A stretch of DNA of 64,000 bases from an uncultured Desulfosoma sp. (lineage in GTDB: Bacteria > Desulfobacterota > Syntrophobacteria > Syntrophobacterales > DSM-9756). This document shows, piece by piece, positions 8,947-17,382 of the stretch; position 1 is the stretch's first letter, and each line of letters opens with the position of its first letter. The position numbers and the translations under genes are program-made. Where the stretch lies: NCBI GenBank assembly GCA_937960435.1, contig CALGPN010000037.1, positions 1 to 64,000 of the forward strand. Direction: 5' to 3'. Below the pieces are notes generated by a model. It was not told where the DNA came from, searched no databases, and was given only the letters and a program-made list of their open reading frames with translations.

Positions 8947-8977
8947 GTTGGGGTTCGCTGCGCTCACCCCAACCTAC
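8947..8977 (-). repeat. REP-like palindrome, copy 2
   Basis: Perfect copy of the 31-base element (GTTGGGGTTCGCTGCGCTCACCCCAACCTAC in two halves), with GTAG on the minus strand. With copy 3 it forms a direct pair with a 76-base period in the gap between two convergent genes. Confidence 0.9.
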
Positions 8978-9022
8978 GAATCTACGACTCTGGGGTTGCA
9001 GGCTGTTCGGCGGCTGTCGAGC

Positions 9023-9053
9023 GTTGGGGTTCGCTGCGCTCACCCCAACCTAC
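9023..9053 (-). repeat. REP-like palindrome, copy 3
   Basis: Second perfect copy in the same convergent gap and same orientation. The flanks are also shared (AGCG before and GAATC after the element), showing that duplication included a few neighbouring bases. Confidence 0.9.
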
Positions 9054-9069
9054 GAATCCGCATGGGGCC

Positions 9070-10941
9070 CTAGAAGACGATGCCGTCGTCACTCCAGCGA
9101 AAAGTTTCCCCGTTGAGTACAAGTTTTTCCTTGGCGAACCACAAGGCATCCCCTTCCTTCTTGTCTCCTTTGGGCTCTTCAGGGTTCCCCGAAGCGTTCT
9201 GCTCGGTGCGCCCGGCATCGGCGAAAAGGAACCTGGAGTATTTCACGATCTTCGCGACCTGCTTTTCCGATGGGACGATCGTGGCCGCGAAGACCATTTC
9301 AATCTTATAGTCTTCTTTAGCGCCTCGGTCCTCGGCAAGCTTTTCCCGCCACAGGGACACGACAATCCGGGCCTGTCTCCGGTTCTTTATGAACTTCTTT
9401 GTCGACAGCACATCCTTGAACGTCAGGACGCTGACTTCGGGATGGTTGCGAAGCGGGGTCACTTCTGACGGCTGAAACGTGTGCTCCCCCTCGTCATCCA
9501 TGAGACGCAGGTGCACCGTGAGGTTGTCGGCCATCCATCGGCTCGGCAAAAGCAGCGCCAGATTATCTCCGCGAAAGACGTTAAGGGGATTAAGCATGGA
9601 TTTGTTTTCGGCCAGCAGGAGCACATGGTCGAACTCCCCTTGGATCCGGCGCAGGATGTCCCGGTTGCGCAGTTGCCCGTAGAGCCACAGGACATCGTAA
9701 TTTTTAACTTTATCGTTCTTGAGGATGGCATCCATGATGCGGTCGAACACGTCGCTTCGCGCTTTAAGCAACAGAGCCGGCCCCATGGCGCGCATCATTT
9801 CGGGATCCTCGATGAACGCCAAATACCCGTTGTCTAGGTTCCTCAGGATCAGGCGGCCGGCCGTGTCTGTGTCCCCGAGACGCGCGTAATGCAGGGCGGC
9901 AAAAAGGATATTGCCCCAATCTTCGTCGTCCGAATTGGCCAGGACCACGTCGAGATCACGCCGGATTTGGGCCGGTGAGGCACTTTGAACGGTAAGCATG
10001 ATCCTGTGCATGGCGGTGGATGCCGCGAAGGGGTCTTTTCTCAAGATTCCTTGATGGATGTTCTGAAACTGGGTGAAGCAAAAGAGCGCCTCCTGGGCGT
10101 TACCCATTTCGTAGGCGGACTGCCCCCGATAGTACCAGTAGGGGGGGAACTTTTGAAAGGCGCTCTCCAGCCGCTCCAGCTTGCGGTATCGGCGCTCGAT
10201 GTCCGGTTCCTTAAGAATGGCCGTGTAGTCGCTGAGTTGCTTTTCATTGAGGCGCCATTCGTCGGGCAGCTGGTATCGCCGCATGAGGTCCCAGGAATAT
10301 TTGAGCAACTTCTTGTAGAAATTGTTGAGGCCTTGGAGGGTAGCCGCCTCGATTTTCCAGGCCGCCTCTTCCCGTTCCTTCTTGTACTCGTCCAACCTGT
10401 CCCGATAGTTGAAGTAGAAGGAGCCCACGTTGAGCATGGCATTGAGAACGCCCATGTAGGGATTGAGCAGCAGGTCCGTTTCGAGGATCCTTTTTCTCAG
10501 ACGCTTTTTCAGTTCGGTCTGGACGTTCTTTTCGTAGGTGCGAGACAGCGCGGCGCGTTCGTGTTCTTGGATTTTGGAGCTGGTGAGGAGGTCCATGAGT
10601 TCCTGCAACAGGCTGATGATGTCGGCGTCCGGGATTTTGTTGAGATTCAAGTTGTTGATGATCGTGTTGTATTCCTGGTCCAGCACCACTTTGTCGTTGT
10701 ACGTGATGATGTGAGTCAAGGAGACGGCGATCTGGTTCAACGCCTGGAGAACCTGCAGCTGAACGTCAACATCCTGCCCTTGTCCGGTGACCGGCAGGGG
10801 CGGGCCGACATCCGAAAACGCCGCCGGTACCGCCGAAAACACCGCAAGGGAGAAAAGGACACCTCGAAAGCCCAACCCGATTTTCCGCCGAAGACCGCGG
10901 ATGTTGCCTTTTCCGGTTCGCAAGACCTTCATCTTCTTCAC
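9070..10941 (-). CDS. Large exported helical-repeat protein, function unknown
   Basis: A protein of about 620 residues with a basic N-terminus and a hydrophobic signal-like segment (FRGVLFSLAVFSAVPAAFS), predicted to be exported. The body is charged and largely helical; the YWYYRGQSAYEMGNAQEALFCF segment near residue 270 resembles a TPR unit, and coiled-coil-like stretches lie around 110-230. The C-terminal 150 residues look beta-rich. I do not recognise a family. GTG at 10941 and ATG at 10932 are both possible; GGAG spacing favours the ATG. It stands alone on the minus strand, convergent with the DUF4405-like gene. Confidence 0.7.
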   Translation of the reverse strand: MKKMKVLRTGKGNIRGLRRKIGLGFRGVLFSLAVFSAVPAAFSDVGPPLPVTGQGQDVDVQLQVLQALNQIAVSLTHIITYNDKVVLDQEYNTIINNLNLNKIPDADIISLLQELMDLLTSSKIQEHERAALSRTYEKNVQTELKKRLRKRILETDLLLNPYMGVLNAMLNVGSFYFNYRDRLDEYKKEREEAAWKIEAATLQGLNNFYKKLLKYSWDLMRRYQLPDEWRLNEKQLSDYTAILKEPDIERRYRKLERLESAFQKFPPYWYYRGQSAYEMGNAQEALFCFTQFQNIHQGILRKDPFAASTAMHRIMLTVQSASPAQIRRDLDVVLANSDDEDWGNILFAALHYARLGDTDTAGRLILRNLDNGYLAFIEDPEMMRAMGPALLLKARSDVFDRIMDAILKNDKVKNYDVLWLYGQLRNRDILRRIQGEFDHVLLLAENKSMLNPLNVFRGDNLALLLPSRWMADNLTVHLRLMDDEGEHTFQPSEVTPLRNHPEVSVLTFKDVLSTKKFIKNRRQARIVVSLWREKLAEDRGAKEDYKIEMVFAATIVPSEKQVAKIVKYSRFLFADAGRTEQNASGNPEEPKGDKKEGDALWFAKEKLVLNGETFRWSDDGIVF

Positions 10942-11156
10942 GCTCCCACACGTTCAAGAAATCCCCTCGCTTTGGGACGAAACCACCCCGAGGGGCACAT
11001 GTACCATAAGTGCGCCGAAGACCGCCAGTGCGAGCCCTTGCGGGGAAGCACCGGCCTTGACGAATCGTATGGCGTTCTCTTAGTATGAACTAATCTTCAC
11101 AAAAGGCATGGACCGGTTCCGTGGGGAACAGAGCGCGACAGGGAAAGGAGGCGGAG

Positions 11157-12116
11157 ATGGTCTTTCGTACTGCGGGGATTGAAGTGGCACCGTGGGTGCC
11201 ACCGTTGGTCGCCTTCGTCATTTCTTTTTTCACGTCCATGGGAGGGGTTTCCGGGGCGTTTCTCCTGCTGCCTTTTCAAATGTCGTTTCTCGGCTATACG
11301 CACCCTTCGGTCAGCGCCACCAACCAGCTTTTTAATATCGTCGCCATTCCCAGTGGGGTCTATCGCTATTGGAAGGAAGGCCGGATGGTCTGGCCCTTGA
11401 CCTGGGTCGTGGTCATCGGCACGCTGCCGGGCGTCCTTATTGGCGCCGTCGTCCGGGTGGCCTATCTGCCGAACCCGAAGAATTTTAAGCTTTTTGCCGC
11501 CGCCGTGTTGCTCTACATCGGCCTGAGGATGGTGCAGGATCTGGTCAAAGCAAACACCGGGACCCCGTCGAAAGCTGATGCGGAAAAGAGGTTCCAGGAA
11601 ATGGTACGCCGCCACCGGGCCATGGCCTCCCAATCCGGCGGGCAATCCCTTCAGCCGCTGCCGTCGGTGAAAGTGACCCATTTCAATACCCGCCGGCTCG
11701 GTTACACGTTTTATGAAGAATCCTACGATGTGCCGTTTTGGGGGATCTTCGCCCTGGCCTTCATCGTGGGCATTGTAGGCGGCATTTACGGCATCGGCGG
11801 CGGGGCGATCATCGCGCCTTTCTTTGTCACCTTTTTCAAACTCCCGGTGTACACGGTAGCCGGAGCAGCCCTCATGGGCACCTTTGTCACCTCCGTGGCC
11901 GGCGTGGCCTTCTATCAAGCCCTGGCCCCCTTTTACCCCACCATGTCCGTGGCCCCGGACTGGCTCCTCGGCGTCCTTTTCGGCGTCGGCGGGATGGCGG
12001 GCATGTATCTGGGCGCACGATGCCAAAAATACGTTCCGGCCAAAGCCATCAAATGGATGTTGGCCGCCATCATCGTCTTCACGGCCGTAAAATACATCGT
12101 AGGCTTTTTCCAATGA
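11157..12116 (+). CDS. TauE/SafE-family sulfite or organosulfur anion exporter
   Basis: A 319-residue polytopic membrane protein with around eight hydrophobic helices in two halves. The duplicated glycine-rich motifs GGVSGAFLLLPFQ near the N-terminus and YGIGGGAIIAPF in the second half are characteristic of TauE/SafE permeases, which export sulfite, sulfoacetate and related anions. A long polar loop (about 135-195) separates the halves. The start at 11157 has AAAGGAGG at ideal spacing, removing 12 residues from the track ORF. Export of sulfite would fit a sulfur-respiring host, but the substrate is inferred. A promoter and riboswitch begin 50 bases downstream. Confidence 0.85.
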   Translation: MVFRTAGIEVAPWVPPLVAFVISFFTSMGGVSGAFLLLPFQMSFLGYTHPSVSATNQLFNIVAIPSGVYRYWKEGRMVWPLTWVVVIGTLPGVLIGAVVRVAYLPNPKNFKLFAAAVLLYIGLRMVQDLVKANTGTPSKADAEKRFQEMVRRHRAMASQSGGQSLQPLPSVKVTHFNTRRLGYTFYEESYDVPFWGIFALAFIVGIVGGIYGIGGGAIIAPFFVTFFKLPVYTVAGAALMGTFVTSVAGVAFYQALAPFYPTMSVAPDWLLGVLFGVGGMAGMYLGARCQKYVPAKAIKWMLAAIIVFTAVKYIVGFFQ

Positions 12117-12165
12117 ACACGCACCCCCGCGCGAGGCGAGGTGGGGAGCTGCGGAACCTGGGCTA

Positions 12166-12194
12166 TTGACATAGGGAACAGTTCTTTGTATATG
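12166..12194 (+). promoter_or_regulatory. Sigma70-like promoter of the fluoride riboswitch transcript
   Basis: TTGACA at 12166-12171 and TATATG at 12189-12194 are separated by exactly 17 bases. The predicted start falls a few bases before the riboswitch aptamer, as expected for its leader RNA. Confidence 0.8.
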
Positions 12195-12209
12195 ACCTCC
12201 ACATGATCA

Positions 12210-12269
12210 AGGCAATGAAGTCTGCCTGAACCGCCCCTGCCCGAACGGCGGGGATGATGACTTCTCCAC
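12210..12269 (+). ncRNA. Fluoride riboswitch aptamer (crcB motif)
   Basis: The leader reads GGCAATGAAGTCTGCC, then TGAACCGCCCC, and GGGGATGATGACTTCTCC at its 3' end. This matches the known fluoride aptamer plan (T. petrophila: GGCGATGAGGCCCGCC, CAAACTGCC, GATGGCCTCTAC). P1 forms from GGCA and TGCC. The pseudoknot pairs AAGTC with GACTT, a compensated version of AGGCC with GGCCT. P3 forms from CCCC-T-GCC and GGC-GGGG. Conservation of the unpaired ATG, the AAC-YGCC joining segment and GATG, together with covariation in the pseudoknot, makes this a confident call. An intrinsic terminator follows about 80 bases later, giving a transcriptional switch ahead of the GTPase gene. Confidence 0.9.
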
Positions 12270-12350
12270 GGCGAGGGGTTGTCAAAAGGTGGCAACCGCC
12301 ATTCGGCGTGAGGTTCGCGTTCAGGCATGTCGCTGTTTTTCCTGACAAAG

Positions 12351-12380
12351 ACCCCACCCGCATGGCGGCTGGGGTTTTTT
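12351..12380 (+). terminator. Intrinsic terminator, riboswitch expression platform
   Basis: ACCCCACCCGC-ATG-GCGGCTGGGGT forms a 10-bp stem with one mismatch and a 3-base loop, followed by six T residues. It lies between the aptamer and the ribosome-binding site of the GTPase gene. Fluoride binding would be expected to prevent it from forming. Confidence 0.88.
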
Positions 12381-12414
12381 GATTTGATGCCAACATCATC
12401 AGGAGGTCGCGGGG

Positions 12415-14244
12415 ATGCTGGAACGATATCGACAGATGCAGGCCCGGCTTCTGAAAGTCTTGGAAGACATCCGGAACCTGAAAAAAAATGATTCCGACGA
12501 TGTCTTCGTCGGCCAAGTGGACGAATTGGCGGAAAAAGTTCGCCAAAGTGCCTTTTACCTTGTGGTCCTCGGTGAATTCAAACGAGGCAAAAGCACCCTC
12601 GTCAACGCCATCCTTAAAGATAACATCCTCCCTACCGCCGTGGTGCCGCTCACATCCATCGTGACCATGATCCGCTACGGCCCCGAGGAAGAAATTCTCG
12701 TGCGGTTCAAAGACGGCAAAACCCAAACCATCGATCGACGTCATCTGGTCGACTATGTCACCGAAAGAGGCAACCCGGATAATGCCAAAGGCGTGAACCG
12801 CGTGGAAATCGCCTATCCGGCGGAAACCCTTCGCGGCGGCGTCCACCTCATCGACACACCGGGGGTGGGCTCGATTTTCGAGACGAACACGCAGGCCACA
12901 TACGACTTCTTGCCCAAAGTGGATGCGGCCCTCTTTCTCTTTACGGTGGATCCCCCCATCAGCCAATCGGAGTTGGCGTTTTTGCGCGACGTGCGCCAAT
13001 ATGTCAGCAAGATCTTTTTTGTCCAAAACAAGATCGACTACGTGGATCCCGAAGATCGTGAAGAGTCCCTGGAATTTTCCAAACAGGTGCTCAAGGGCGT
13101 CATCCAGGACGGGGAAATTCGAATCTTGCCCCTTTCCGCCAAGCTGGCCCTGGAAGGACGGCTCAAGGAAGACCGCGAGAAAATCGCCCAAAGCTACTTT
13201 CCTCAGCTGGAAGAAGTCCTGACGCACTTTCTTACCCAGGAAAAGGGCCGTGTGCTCCTTCAATCCGCCACCCAGTCGGCCCGAAAGATGTTGAATGATG
13301 TAGAGTTTTCCGTCCAGCTGGAGCAGAAAGCCATTGAGATGCCGCTTCAGGATCTTGAACAGAGAATCGCCCTCTTCCAGAAAGAACTTCAAAAGATTCG
13401 GAGGGACCGCGAAGAGAACAGCTATTATTTTGAAGCCGAAATCAAACGGATCATGGCGTGGCTGGACCGAGAACTGAAGCGCCTGCAAAAGGACCATTTG
13501 CCGGAACTCATGGAACAGCTGCGCCAAGAGGGGGAAAAGAACCAACATTTGCCCGTTTCCCGATATGTGGAAAAGATGGAGAGCGTGCTCAACGAAGGGA
13601 TCGTCCGCACCTTCGACGACTGGATCGTCAATGAGGAAAAGGCCCTGAACGAAGAATTCGCTCGGGTCTCCCGCCAATACTCGGACCGGACCAACCAAGT
13701 TATTGAACGCCTCATTCAGGCTTCCGCCAAACTTTTCGACATCCCCTTCGAAACCATTCAAACGGATGAGTGTTTGCGGGCCGACAGCCGGTTTTATTAT
13801 CTTTTGGGAGATCCTCCGCGATTTTTCGACATCGCGGGCGCAGTGGATTTCTTTTCCCGAAAACTCATGCCTACAAGTTTTTCTCAAAAAAGGGTTTTAA
13901 GCAACCTCATGAAAAAACTGCCGGAGCGGATCGATGCCAACTGCGGCCGGGTCCGTTCCGATTTCATGCGTCGTCTCCAAGAGAGCTTTCTCACTTTCCG
14001 ATGGAACTTGAATGCCAAGATCGACACTACGGCCCAGGGCATTCAAGACGCCCTGGAAAAGGCCGTGGCTATGCAAAAGGCCGGAGCGGTCGAAAGGGAT
14101 CAGAAGATCGCCTTGCTCAACCAAAAAATGCGGACCATCGCTGCCATCAAAGAGGAACTGCGTCAAATGGCGCAACAGATTTCCACAGGAGATGCGGAAG
14201 AAGCTCAAATGGGCATGATGTGCTCCAGCACCGTCCGGGTGTAA
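12415..14244 (+). CDS. Dynamin-family (BDLP-like) GTPase
   Basis: A 609-residue large GTPase. G1 is GEFKRGKST (about 53-61), G2 threonine lies in VPLTS near 80, G3 is DTPG near 147-150 and G4 is NKID near 205-208. The rest is long amphipathic helices and coiled coil, as in bacterial dynamin-like proteins, which bind and remodel membranes or protect them under stress. AGGAGG stands eight bases before the ATG. The gene follows a fluoride riboswitch and terminator with no gene between, so fluoride-inducible transcription is predicted. That is not an association I know for this family. A Na+/H+-type antiporter gene follows 190 bases later. Confidence 0.92.
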   Translation: MLERYRQMQARLLKVLEDIRNLKKNDSDDVFVGQVDELAEKVRQSAFYLVVLGEFKRGKSTLVNAILKDNILPTAVVPLTSIVTMIRYGPEEEILVRFKDGKTQTIDRRHLVDYVTERGNPDNAKGVNRVEIAYPAETLRGGVHLIDTPGVGSIFETNTQATYDFLPKVDAALFLFTVDPPISQSELAFLRDVRQYVSKIFFVQNKIDYVDPEDREESLEFSKQVLKGVIQDGEIRILPLSAKLALEGRLKEDREKIAQSYFPQLEEVLTHFLTQEKGRVLLQSATQSARKMLNDVEFSVQLEQKAIEMPLQDLEQRIALFQKELQKIRRDREENSYYFEAEIKRIMAWLDRELKRLQKDHLPELMEQLRQEGEKNQHLPVSRYVEKMESVLNEGIVRTFDDWIVNEEKALNEEFARVSRQYSDRTNQVIERLIQASAKLFDIPFETIQTDECLRADSRFYYLLGDPPRFFDIAGAVDFFSRKLMPTSFSQKRVLSNLMKKLPERIDANCGRVRSDFMRRLQESFLTFRWNLNAKIDTTAQGIQDALEKAVAMQKAGAVERDQKIALLNQKMRTIAAIKEELRQMAQQISTGDAEEAQMGMMCSSTVRV

Positions 14245-14247
14245 GGA

Positions 14248-14276
14248 TTGGGTTCCATTGCCTCACCGCAACCTAA
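14248..14276 (-). repeat. Degenerate REP-like element
   Basis: TTGGGTTCCATTGCCTCACCGCAACC matches the outer arms of the dispersed palindrome but has diverged in the loop and right arm. It lies just past the GTPase stop and begins a cluster of three copies. Confidence 0.5.
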
Positions 14277-14312
14277 AGCGGTGGAGAAAAGAAAGGATTT
14301 TCATGGGTCTCT

Positions 14313-14343
14313 GTTGGGGTTCGCTTCGCTCACCCCAACCTAC
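14313..14343 (-). repeat. REP-like palindrome, copy 4
   Basis: Complete 31-base copy with a loop variant (TTCGCTTCGCTCA rather than TTCGCTGCGCTCA), same orientation as the others, between the GTPase and antiporter genes. Confidence 0.88.
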
Positions 14344-14378
14344 ACGGGTAAAGTAAGGGAGGATTTTCGGAGCCTTAA

Positions 14379-14404
14379 GTTGGGGTTCGCTTCGCTCACC
14401 CAAT
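14379..14404 (-). repeat. REP-like palindrome, copy 5 (decayed right end)
   Basis: Begins GTTGGGGTTCGCTTCGCTCACC with the same loop variant as copy 4 but loses the right arm and the GTAG end. The spacing of about 66 bases from copy 4 suggests local duplication. Confidence 0.75.
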
Positions 14405-14434
14405 CAACGCCAGTGAAGATAGGGGAGGATTTTT

Positions 14435-15919
14435 ATGGCCATTAGTTTGGCTTTGATCATCGTCCTAGGGCTTGGCGCCGATTACGTTTTCAAAAAGCTG
14501 AAGCTGCCGGGGCTCGTGGGCATGCTGCTGGTAGGCATTTTGGTGGGACCCTATGTCTTGGGACTCATGCGCCCCGAGATGATGCAAGTATCCGCGGATT
14601 TTCGAAAAATCGCTCTGATCGTCATCCTCCTTCGTGCCGGCTTTGAACTGCATCGGGACACGCTCAACCGGGTCGGCCGCGCGGCCTTGACCATGAGCGC
14701 CGTGCCCGCCATTTTCGAAATTCTCGGCGTCATGCTGGTCGCCCCCAAATGGCTGGGAATAAGCCTTTTGGAAGCGGCCATCCTCGGCGCCATCTTAGGG
14801 GCCGTGTCCCCTGCCGTCGTCGTCCCCCTCATGATCGACTACATGGATCGTGGCCTGGGAACGAAAAAGGGGGTTCCCACCTTGATTCTCGGCGCGTCCT
14901 CGGTGGACGACGTTTTCGTCATCGTTCTTTTCACAATTTTCCTCGGCATGTACGGCGGCGGCAAGGTGAATATCTGGGCAAAGCTCGCCGAAATTCCCAT
15001 TTCCATCGTCCTGGGCATTCTTGTGGGAGCCATCCCCGGCTATCTTCTCTACAAACTTTTCGTAACTTATGATTGGAAACCGCCCAAAAGGACGCTTCTC
15101 GTCCTCGGGGTGTCCATTGTACTCACGTGGATCGAATCGGCCGTGGAACATTGGGTCCCGGTGGCAAGCCTGCTCGGGGTTATGGCCATCGGGTTCGTCA
15201 TCCTCGAAAAGGCCGAACCCATCGCCCACCTCATTTCTCAAAAGCTCAAAAAGCTCTGGGTCTTCGCCGAACTGCTCCTCTTCGTCCTCGTAGGGGCTCA
15301 GGTGAATATCCACGTGGCGTGGAAGGCGGGGCTTGCCGGCACCGCGGTCATTTTCGTCGGCCTCATCTTTCGCAGCATCGGCACGTGGGTCTCATTGTTG
15401 GGAACGCCGCTGAATTGGAAAGAAAAACTCTTTTGCGTCGTCGCCTACATTCCCAAGGCCACCGTCCAGGCGGCCATCGGCGCCGTGCCCATGGCCGCCG
15501 GCGTCGCCTCCGGTGAAGTCATCCTGGCCGTGGCCGTCTTGTCCATCATCCTCACCGCCCCTCTGGGCGCCATCGGGATCATACTTATAGGGGACAAATG
15601 CTTGGACAAAGGGGACGTAAGCCCCTATCGGTTCAAAGAACTGCGGGCCAAGTTGGATCTTCCACGCGTCGGCGAACGTGTGCGCAGCAAGCGCTATGGC
15701 ACCGTGTGGAAAATTATCGAAGAAAAAGAAACTTGGATCCCTGTCCCGGCACACTTAGGCGGATCGGTGTTTCCCGACGGCAAAATGCCGGCCATCGTCA
15801 TTCGCTTTTGGAAGGAAGAAAGCGCCAAGGGGCCGGGTACCGGAAAAACCATGACGTACCGCTACAGCCAGCTGGACCCTTCCTTCCAGGAGCATTGGGA
15901 AGTGCTCTACGACTGGTAG
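14435..15919 (+). CDS. Cation:proton antiporter with C-terminal cytosolic domain
   Basis: A 494-residue protein. About twelve hydrophobic helices (to roughly 385) are of the monovalent cation:proton antiporter fold, with LPGLVGMLLVGILVGP at the N-terminus and an acidic GASSVDDVF motif near 153-160 where ion-binding Asp residues of CPA transporters lie. The last 105 residues are polar and beta-rich, presumably a cytosolic regulatory domain; I do not recognise it. GGGGAGG precedes the ATG. It follows the riboswitch-controlled GTPase. Na+/H+ antiporters are among genes reported downstream of fluoride riboswitches, which supports co-regulation, though the REP cluster between the genes could end the transcript. 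Confidence 0.88.
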   Translation: MAISLALIIVLGLGADYVFKKLKLPGLVGMLLVGILVGPYVLGLMRPEMMQVSADFRKIALIVILLRAGFELHRDTLNRVGRAALTMSAVPAIFEILGVMLVAPKWLGISLLEAAILGAILGAVSPAVVVPLMIDYMDRGLGTKKGVPTLILGASSVDDVFVIVLFTIFLGMYGGGKVNIWAKLAEIPISIVLGILVGAIPGYLLYKLFVTYDWKPPKRTLLVLGVSIVLTWIESAVEHWVPVASLLGVMAIGFVILEKAEPIAHLISQKLKKLWVFAELLLFVLVGAQVNIHVAWKAGLAGTAVIFVGLIFRSIGTWVSLLGTPLNWKEKLFCVVAYIPKATVQAAIGAVPMAAGVASGEVILAVAVLSIILTAPLGAIGIILIGDKCLDKGDVSPYRFKELRAKLDLPRVGERVRSKRYGTVWKIIEEKETWIPVPAHLGGSVFPDGKMPAIVIRFWKEESAKGPGTGKTMTYRYSQLDPSFQEHWEVLYDW

Positions 15920-15923
15920 CGAT

Positions 15924-16367
15924 TCAGCTCGCTGCAAGCACGCCGTGCACCCACCGCTCCAGTGTTGGCGCATCCATAGCGCCGGAACGGCGCGCCACCT
16001 CACGCCCGTTCTTAAAAATCACCACAGTGGGAATGCTTCGAATTCCGTAGCGTGAGGCTAAACTTGGCTCTTCCTCCGTGTTGACCTTGAGAAACCGCAC
16101 GCGCGGCTCCAGACGCCGCGCCGCCGATTCGAAGGCCGGCGCCATCATGCGACATGGACCGCACCACGGCGCCCAAAAATCCACCACCACAGGAATGTGC
16201 GAACGGCTCACCTGCTTTTCGAAAGCCGAAGCGTTCACGGCGATAGGGTGCCCCGCAAACAGCGCCGCCGAACATCGGCCGCACTTGGGAACCGCACCCA
16301 CGCGGTTCCCGTCTACCCGATTGACCGCCTCACATTCAGGACAGACGACATGCACCACCTCTGACAT
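15924..16367 (-). CDS. trxC: Zinc-ribbon thioredoxin (thioredoxin 2 type)
   Basis: A 147-residue thioredoxin with an N-terminal zinc ribbon (Cys at about 9, 12, 29 and 32) and a classical active site WCGPC at 68-72, followed by the cis-Pro loop (SIPTVVIF). This is the TrxC layout, a cytosolic disulfide reductase used in oxidative stress. The start at 16367 is preferred because AGGAGG stands upstream; the track start adds 14 polar residues without a ribosome site. It converges with the antiporter gene, leaving only four bases between stops, so there is no room for a separate terminator. Confidence 0.93.
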   Translation of the reverse strand: MSEVVHVVCPECEAVNRVDGNRVGAVPKCGRCSAALFAGHPIAVNASAFEKQVSRSHIPVVVDFWAPWCGPCRMMAPAFESAARRLEPRVRFLKVNTEEEPSLASRYGIRSIPTVVIFKNGREVARRSGAMDAPTLERWVHGVLAAS

Positions 16368-16502
16368 TGTCGTATTCACCTCCTGCACTTTTTGCGTCGA
16401 TGCTTTCACCGACTAAATTAGGAAGCTTCCGAGCCTTCGTAAAGACGCCCCTTGACAACAGGCCCGAGCAATGACTTATGCCAATGGAGGGAGGAAAGCG
16501 CC

Positions 16503-17156
16503 ATGGAAAACCCAAAGGAAAATTTCTGGAGACTTCGCCTGGAAGCTTTGAAAGGGAAACTGGAAAAAAACAACTTTACCGTGGATGTGGTGGACCGTTT
16601 GGAGGAGGCGCGAGAACTGGTTTTGGGAAAGATCCTTTCGGCGCGGAACCCAAAATCCGTCTCCTGGGGCGGATCCATGACGTTCGTCTCCTGCGGTCTT
16701 TACGAGGTTTTGCGCACCCGAAAGGACCTGGAGGTCATCGACACCTTCGAAAAAGGGGTCCCTTTTGAAGAAATGCTGGAGCGCCGTCGGCGGGCTCTCC
16801 TTGTTGACCTTTTCTTTACCGGCACCAATGCGGTGACCGAACAAGGTCATTTGGTCAATCTGGATATGTACGGCAATCGAGTGGCGGCGCTCACCTTCGG
16901 CCCCCGAGCCGTGGTCGTTCTCATCGGCCGAAACAAGATTGTCCCCGATCTGGAAAGCGCTTTCCATCGAGTCAAGGAATACGCCGCGCCCATCAACGCC
17001 ATGCGCCTGGATAAGAAAACCCCGTGCGTCAAGACCGGCGTGTGCCAAGACTGCTCAAGCCCCGAGAGAATTTGCAACCATTGGACCGTCACGGCCAAGT
17101 GCTTCCCTAAGGGACGGATCCACATCGTGCTGATCAACCAGGACTGCGGGATTTAG
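16503..17156 (+). CDS. LUD (LutC/YkgG, DUF162) domain protein
   Basis: A 217-residue cytoplasmic protein of the LUD family. Visible family features are SWGGSMTF near residue 57, DLFFTGTNAVTEQGHLVNLDMYGNR in the middle and GRNKIVPDLESAF afterwards. LUD proteins include LutC, needed for lactate oxidation, and stand-alone members of unknown role. The C-terminal region is Cys-rich (CVKTGVCQDCSSPERIC), so metal or Fe-S binding is possible. The start has GGAGGGAGG upstream. No lutA or lutB is adjacent, so a lactate role cannot be claimed here. Confidence 0.85.
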   Translation: MENPKENFWRLRLEALKGKLEKNNFTVDVVDRLEEARELVLGKILSARNPKSVSWGGSMTFVSCGLYEVLRTRKDLEVIDTFEKGVPFEEMLERRRRALLVDLFFTGTNAVTEQGHLVNLDMYGNRVAALTFGPRAVVVLIGRNKIVPDLESAFHRVKEYAAPINAMRLDKKTPCVKTGVCQDCSSPERICNHWTVTAKCFPKGRIHIVLINQDCGI

Positions 17157-17202
17157 CCCGTGCAGCGAACGGCTGGGGATCGCCGAAGATGGCGCTCAAC
17201 AC

Positions 17203-17237
17203 CCCCTGAACTCGAAGCGACCCTGGAAGTTCAGGGG
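17203..17237. repeat. Perfect 10-bp inverted repeat (17157-17382 gap)
   Basis: CCCCTGAACT and AGTTCAGGGG are perfect complements separated by 15 bases. The hairpin lies after the LUD stop but has no T-run, so it is not a classical terminator. The remaining 226-base gap before the flavoprotein gene shows nothing else I recognise. Confidence 0.75.
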
Positions 17238-17382
17238 ACCGAGAATAGGTCAAAACTCCCACAGTGGTTGAGTCCGGTAAATTTCGACCGGCCGTGTCCT
17301 GCCGCGGGACTTTTTCGCAAGGGTGTCAAAGAGAAAACGAAAACCCCAGAACACATCGTCACAGAGATTGGAGCCTCGGACA

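Noticed and set aside
9985-11088. 367-residue plus-strand ORF
   Set aside because: Antisense shadow of the exported helical-repeat protein, with composition typical of reverse reading in GC-rich DNA.
12163-13887. 574-residue minus-strand ORF
   Set aside because: It is antisense to the GTPase, whose G motifs, ribosome site and codon use are clear; the ORF has no recognisable content.
16450-16480. Promoter before the LUD gene
   Set aside because: TTGACA is present but the -10 candidates (CTTATG, TATGCC) are weak or badly spaced, so it is not listed.
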